The translations under genes were made by a program, and so were the position numbers. A DNA stretch of 9,696 bases from Rhodospirillaceae bacterium. GTDB taxonomy: Bacteria > Pseudomonadota > Alphaproteobacteria > Thalassobaculales > Thalassobaculaceae. This document shows, one piece after another, positions 7,734 to 9,696 of this stretch. The first letter of the stretch is position 1; the number at the start of each line of letters is the position of its first letter. The notes under the pieces are model-generated. The model ran no database searches, was not told the DNA's origin, and worked only from the letters and a program-made list of their open reading frames with translations. Where the stretch lies: assembly GCA_002730675.1 (NCBI GenBank), contig PCAV01000133.1, positions 1 to 9,696 of the forward strand. The letters run 5' to 3'.

Positions 7734-8627
7734 TTAGCTCCCTTTACCTGTGTCACCTAATATACTACCCGTCTGAGACCTTGGGTCTCTTAGGCCCCAA
7801 TTCCCACTTTCCACCTGATGTAAAAAGTCGTCGACAAACCAATTAAACATAGCTGGTTCCTCTAAATTTATAGTATGACCCGAACGCGGAAGTACAACCA
7901 GCGAACTCGAGGAAATATTTCGCTTCATCAAAAGCCCTGGATCTAGACAAGGGTCGTCTTCATCTCCATTAATTATCATTGTCGGAACAGTTAGTTCTCG
8001 CATTTTGTCTTCCAGGTCATAAAGCGATGGCCGAAGGCGCTGAACTCCCATCATCGTATTTGCTGAACCTTCGGTTGAGTGCTCTCTTAACTGGACCTCG
8101 AATTCCTTCCATCCACGGGGATCTTTATTTTGATACTGCACCCTCGTTGGGCCTGAAGCATAGGCTTTACCAGCAACATCCATTGTTTCCTTTTTTATTT
8201 TTTCAACGGTGGCAAGTGTTTCATTTTGAAACATTTCTCTTTGATTTGGCTGTGCACCATATCCACATCCTCCAACTACAAGTGACAATGCTTTTTCCGG
8301 ATAATCAAAACCAAAATGTAGCGTCGCGAAGCCTCCCATGGAGAGCCCTACAATATGCGCTTCCTCAATCTGTAGCGCGTCCATAACTGCTCGGATGTCG
8401 TCACACGCTCTTTTCTGAGAATAATCATTGGGATTGCTTGGAATATCTGAGGGCGAATAACCACGCGCATTATATGTTATAGCCCGATACCGCCTCGAAA
8501 AATGACGCATCTGCGGCTCCCAGCTTCTATAATCCCCAGCAAATTCGTGGACAAAAATTATGGGCGTACCCTCGCCAGCTTCCTCGTAATAAAGTTCTAC
8601 ATTATCATCGGTTTTCAAATGAGGCAT
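7734..8627 (-). CDS. Alpha/beta hydrolase
   Basis: Alpha/beta-hydrolase-fold enzyme of 297 residues, no signal peptide, so cytoplasmic. The oxyanion-hole region is IIFVHEFAGDYRSW (23-36), the nucleophile elbow GLSMGG gives Ser96, the acid is probably Asp224 in INGDEDDP (219-226), and His251 lies in PRSGHTINLEEP (247-258): a complete triad. The cap region is about 120-210. HEFAGD replaces the more usual HGxxG. After the fold a tail of about 25 residues (273-297, rich in Gly, Ser and Asp) has no recognised role. Relatives include esterases, 3-oxoadipate enol-lactonases (PcaD type) and C-C bond hydrolases; the sequence alone does not choose between them. The ATG at 8627 is favoured by AGGGAGG 5 bases upstream; a TTG at 8645 would put that site inside the gene. 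It is first in the five-gene operon. Confidence 0.9.
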   Translation of the reverse strand: MPHLKTDDNVELYYEEAGEGTPIIFVHEFAGDYRSWEPQMRHFSRRYRAITYNARGYSPSDIPSNPNDYSQKRACDDIRAVMDALQIEEAHIVGLSMGGFATLHFGFDYPEKALSLVVGGCGYGAQPNQREMFQNETLATVEKIKKETMDVAGKAYASGPTRVQYQNKDPRGWKEFEVQLREHSTEGSANTMMGVQRLRPSLYDLEDKMRELTVPTMIINGDEDDPCLDPGLLMKRNISSSSLVVLPRSGHTINLEEPAMFNWFVDDFLHQVESGNWGLRDPRSQTGSILGDTGKGS

Positions 8628-8632
8628 TGACC

Positions 8633-8639
8633 CCTCCCT
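8633..8639 (-). promoter_or_regulatory. Strong ribosome binding site of the alpha/beta hydrolase gene
   Basis: AGGGAGG on the minus strand, 5 bases before the ATG at 8627. It fixes the start of the first operon gene and argues against the in-frame TTG at 8645. Confidence 0.75.
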
Positions 8640-8811
8640 ATCCAAAAAATTTACTGATCAAAACCTATATTAAGTTTTTAATACCCAAGTCTAAATATTA
8701 TTACCTAAATAAGCGAATTAGCTATCATTTTCGAAGTTATGATACATTTTGCTATTCATCACCTATCAAACAATTAAAGCAAAATCGAGCTTCTCTGAAG
8801 TTGGTCACATG

Positions 8812-8830
8812 TTTCTAGGGTCAATAGAAA
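8812..8830. promoter_or_regulatory. Candidate operator: TTTCTA-N7-TAGAAA inverted repeat
   Basis: Six-base perfect arms around a 7-base spacer (TTTCTAGGGTCAATAGAAA), a size and shape typical of dimeric repressor or activator sites. It lies 33 bases upstream of the TATAAT at 8863, a place where a regulator could act on the TRAP promoter. No regulator gene is in the window, and repeats of this length occur by chance in AT-rich DNA. Confidence 0.3.
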
Positions 8831-8862
8831 GTGAACACATAGTAAATTAGCAACAACATATA

Positions 8863-8868
8863 TATAAT
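8863..8868 (+). promoter_or_regulatory. Candidate -10 box (TATAAT) for the TRAP gene
   Basis: Perfect sigma-70 -10 hexamer, but the 17-base-upstream position holds no recognisable -35 box. If used, the mRNA would have a 5' leader of roughly 135 bases. Alternating AT sequence around it makes a chance match plausible. Confidence 0.3.
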
Positions 8869-8994
8869 GAGCTGGTCTTATTCTAAACTTTTAAAGCGGA
8901 TACGGCAAAATTTCTAAAAAATTATTTTAAAATTCCAAAAGCAACTATTGCCGTTAGTTAATGAGTTCTCTAAGATCTAACACCATAAACAACC

Positions 8995-9002
8995 GGGAGG
9001 GG
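8995..9002 (+). promoter_or_regulatory. Ribosome binding site of the TRAP solute-binding protein gene
   Basis: GGGAGGGG followed by seven T residues and the ATG at 9010. Strong site with a spacing of 7 to 9 bases, and it fixes the start of the gene. Confidence 0.75.
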
Positions 9003-9009
9003 TTTTTTT

Positions 9010-9696
9010 ATGAATTTTGAGAAAATTAGAAATATGGCAGTAGGCCTTGCAGTAATGGTGGCGCTAGCGTTCACCGTATCTACAGGTCCAGTTTCTGCTG
9101 AAATGAAAAAGAAAGAATTTAAAGTTGTGGGGACATGGAGCTTCCTTGACCATTGGAAAGAAAGAGAAGGTCCATTCTGGAAAGAGCGATTGCCAAAACT
9201 CTCTGGCGGCAAACTAACCGCTAACGCAAAATCGCAAACGGAGCTAGGTCTATCTGGTTTTGAAATTATGCGCCTTTTAAAGTTAGGTGTATTTGACGCT
9301 GTTCACGGTGTAACAACCTATGTAGCACAAGACAGCCCAGCCATTGAAGGTGCTGATCTCGCTGGTGTAATTCAAGATTTAGGTCTGTATCGTAAGGCAA
9401 ATGAAGCATATAGAGATATCTTAGCTCGCGAATTTGAAGAAAAGTACGGTGCGAAACTTCTGATGATTTATGCATGGCCTAGCCAGCAGCTTTTTTGTAA
9501 TCTGGGTGACAAGAGCATTAAAAGCTATCCACTATCTAAACTTAAAGGCAAAAAAATTCGCACGTATAGCACGACACTCGGTGACTTTATCGAGGGCGTA
9601 GGCGGTAGTGCAGTAACGATTGCTTTCGCAGAAGTTGTACCAGCACTTCAAAAAGGTGTCGCTGACTGTGGACTTACCGGTATTCTTCCTGCTTAC
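9010..9696 (+). CDS. TRAP transporter solute-binding protein (DctP type), 3' part cut by window edge
   Basis: Periplasmic solute-binding subunit of a tripartite ATP-independent transporter, which delivers organic acids to a DctQ-DctM membrane pair driven by the sodium or proton gradient. The first 229 residues are present, of about 330-380 expected. Residues 1-30 form a Sec signal peptide: basic start (KIR), hydrophobic core (10-22), cleavage predicted after VSA at 30. The DctP-family block is clear: LSKLKGKKIRTYS (175-187) with Arg184, the position of the arginine that binds the substrate carboxylate in characterised members, then GGSAVTIAFAEVVPALQKGVADC (198-220), matching the family pattern of a phenylalanine-Glu-Val and ALQxGxxD. 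The membrane subunit genes are expected to the right of the window. It is divergent from the catabolic operon. The class is well supported, the ligand is unknown. Confidence 0.93.
   Translation, partial: MNFEKIRNMAVGLAVMVALAFTVSTGPVSAEMKKKEFKVVGTWSFLDHWKEREGPFWKERLPKLSGGKLTANAKSQTELGLSGFEIMRLLKLGVFDAVHGVTTYVAQDSPAIEGADLAGVIQDLGLYRKANEAYRDILAREFEEKYGAKLLMIYAWPSQQLFCNLGDKSIKSYPLSKLKGKKIRTYSTTLGDFIEGVGGSAVTIAFAEVVPALQKGVADCGLTGILPAY

Larger units (their letters stand above)
8640..8994. promoter_or_regulatory. AT-rich divergent control region between catabolic operon and TRAP gene
   Basis: About 355 bases with no convincing gene; the longest plus-strand frame here (8627-8818) is low-complexity, basic and starts inside the hydrolase gene. 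It must contain the promoters of the operon and of the TRAP gene. Visible elements: an inverted repeat TATCAT-10-ATGATA at 8723-8744, an inverted repeat TTTCTA-7-TAGAAA at 8812-8830, a consensus -10 hexamer TATAAT at 8863-8868 on the plus strand with no good -35 box, and ACGGCAA (8902-8908) facing TTGCCGT (8948-8954), which could fold in the leader of the TRAP mRNA. No known riboswitch is recognised. Confidence 0.5.

Noticed and set aside
8627..8818. Plus-strand open frame of 63 codons in the divergent control region
   Set aside because: It starts inside the hydrolase gene on the other strand, has no ribosome binding site, and its product is low-complexity (Lys, Tyr, Ser) as expected from random AT-rich DNA.
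8970..9475. Two minus-strand open frames (8970-9212 and 9266-9475) at the right end
   Set aside because: Both lie antisense to the TRAP solute-binding gene, whose plus-strand frame from 9010 to the edge has a signal peptide and family motifs. They are shadows of it.

Overview
The window looks like a chromosomal segment of a moderately AT-rich proteobacterium, most probably a marine alphaproteobacterium. This rests on three inferences: ruvX divergent from a compact gatC-gatA-gatB operon, the close fit of the proteins to alphaproteobacterial versions of their families, and a cluster of CoA-ester catabolism genes beside a TRAP-type uptake gene. I see no rRNA, tRNA, CRISPR array, insertion sequence or phage gene.

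Left part (1-4141): the minus-strand operon gatC-gatA-gatB encodes the tRNA-dependent amidotransferase that makes Gln-tRNA(Gln) and/or Asn-tRNA(Asn). The three genes are almost fused: TAATG overlap between gatC and gatA, one base between gatA and gatB. A GlcG/HbpS-type gene, cut by the left edge, follows gatB after 48 bases and is probably cotranscribed. Divergent from gatC on the plus strand is ruvX (yqgF), a predicted nuclease of 16S rRNA maturation. Its start has no ribosome binding site, and a candidate promoter lies so close that the mRNA may be leaderless.

Right part (4153-8627): five tightly packed minus-strand genes, in transcription order an alpha/beta hydrolase, an SDR dehydrogenase, a small protein of the L-2-amino-thiazoline-4-carboxylate hydrolase family, an alpha-methylacyl-CoA racemase and an acyl-CoA dehydrogenase. 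Gaps are 2, 16, 37 and 16 bases, so this reads as one operon. It converges on ruvX with only 11 bases between the stop codons. Together the genes suggest breakdown of a branched or cyclic carboxylic acid: hydrolysis of an ester, lactone or C-C bond, alcohol oxidation, epimerisation of a 2-methylacyl-CoA and its dehydrogenation. The substrate cannot be read from the sequence.

After an AT-rich divergent control region of about 380 bases, a TRAP transporter solute-binding protein gene (dctP type) starts at 9010 on the plus strand and runs off the right edge. The natural hypothesis is that it captures the organic acid, or a related one, that the operon degrades. This transporter plus five-enzyme module, with its thiazoline-hydrolase-like protein in an acyl-CoA setting, is the best candidate for something undescribed here.
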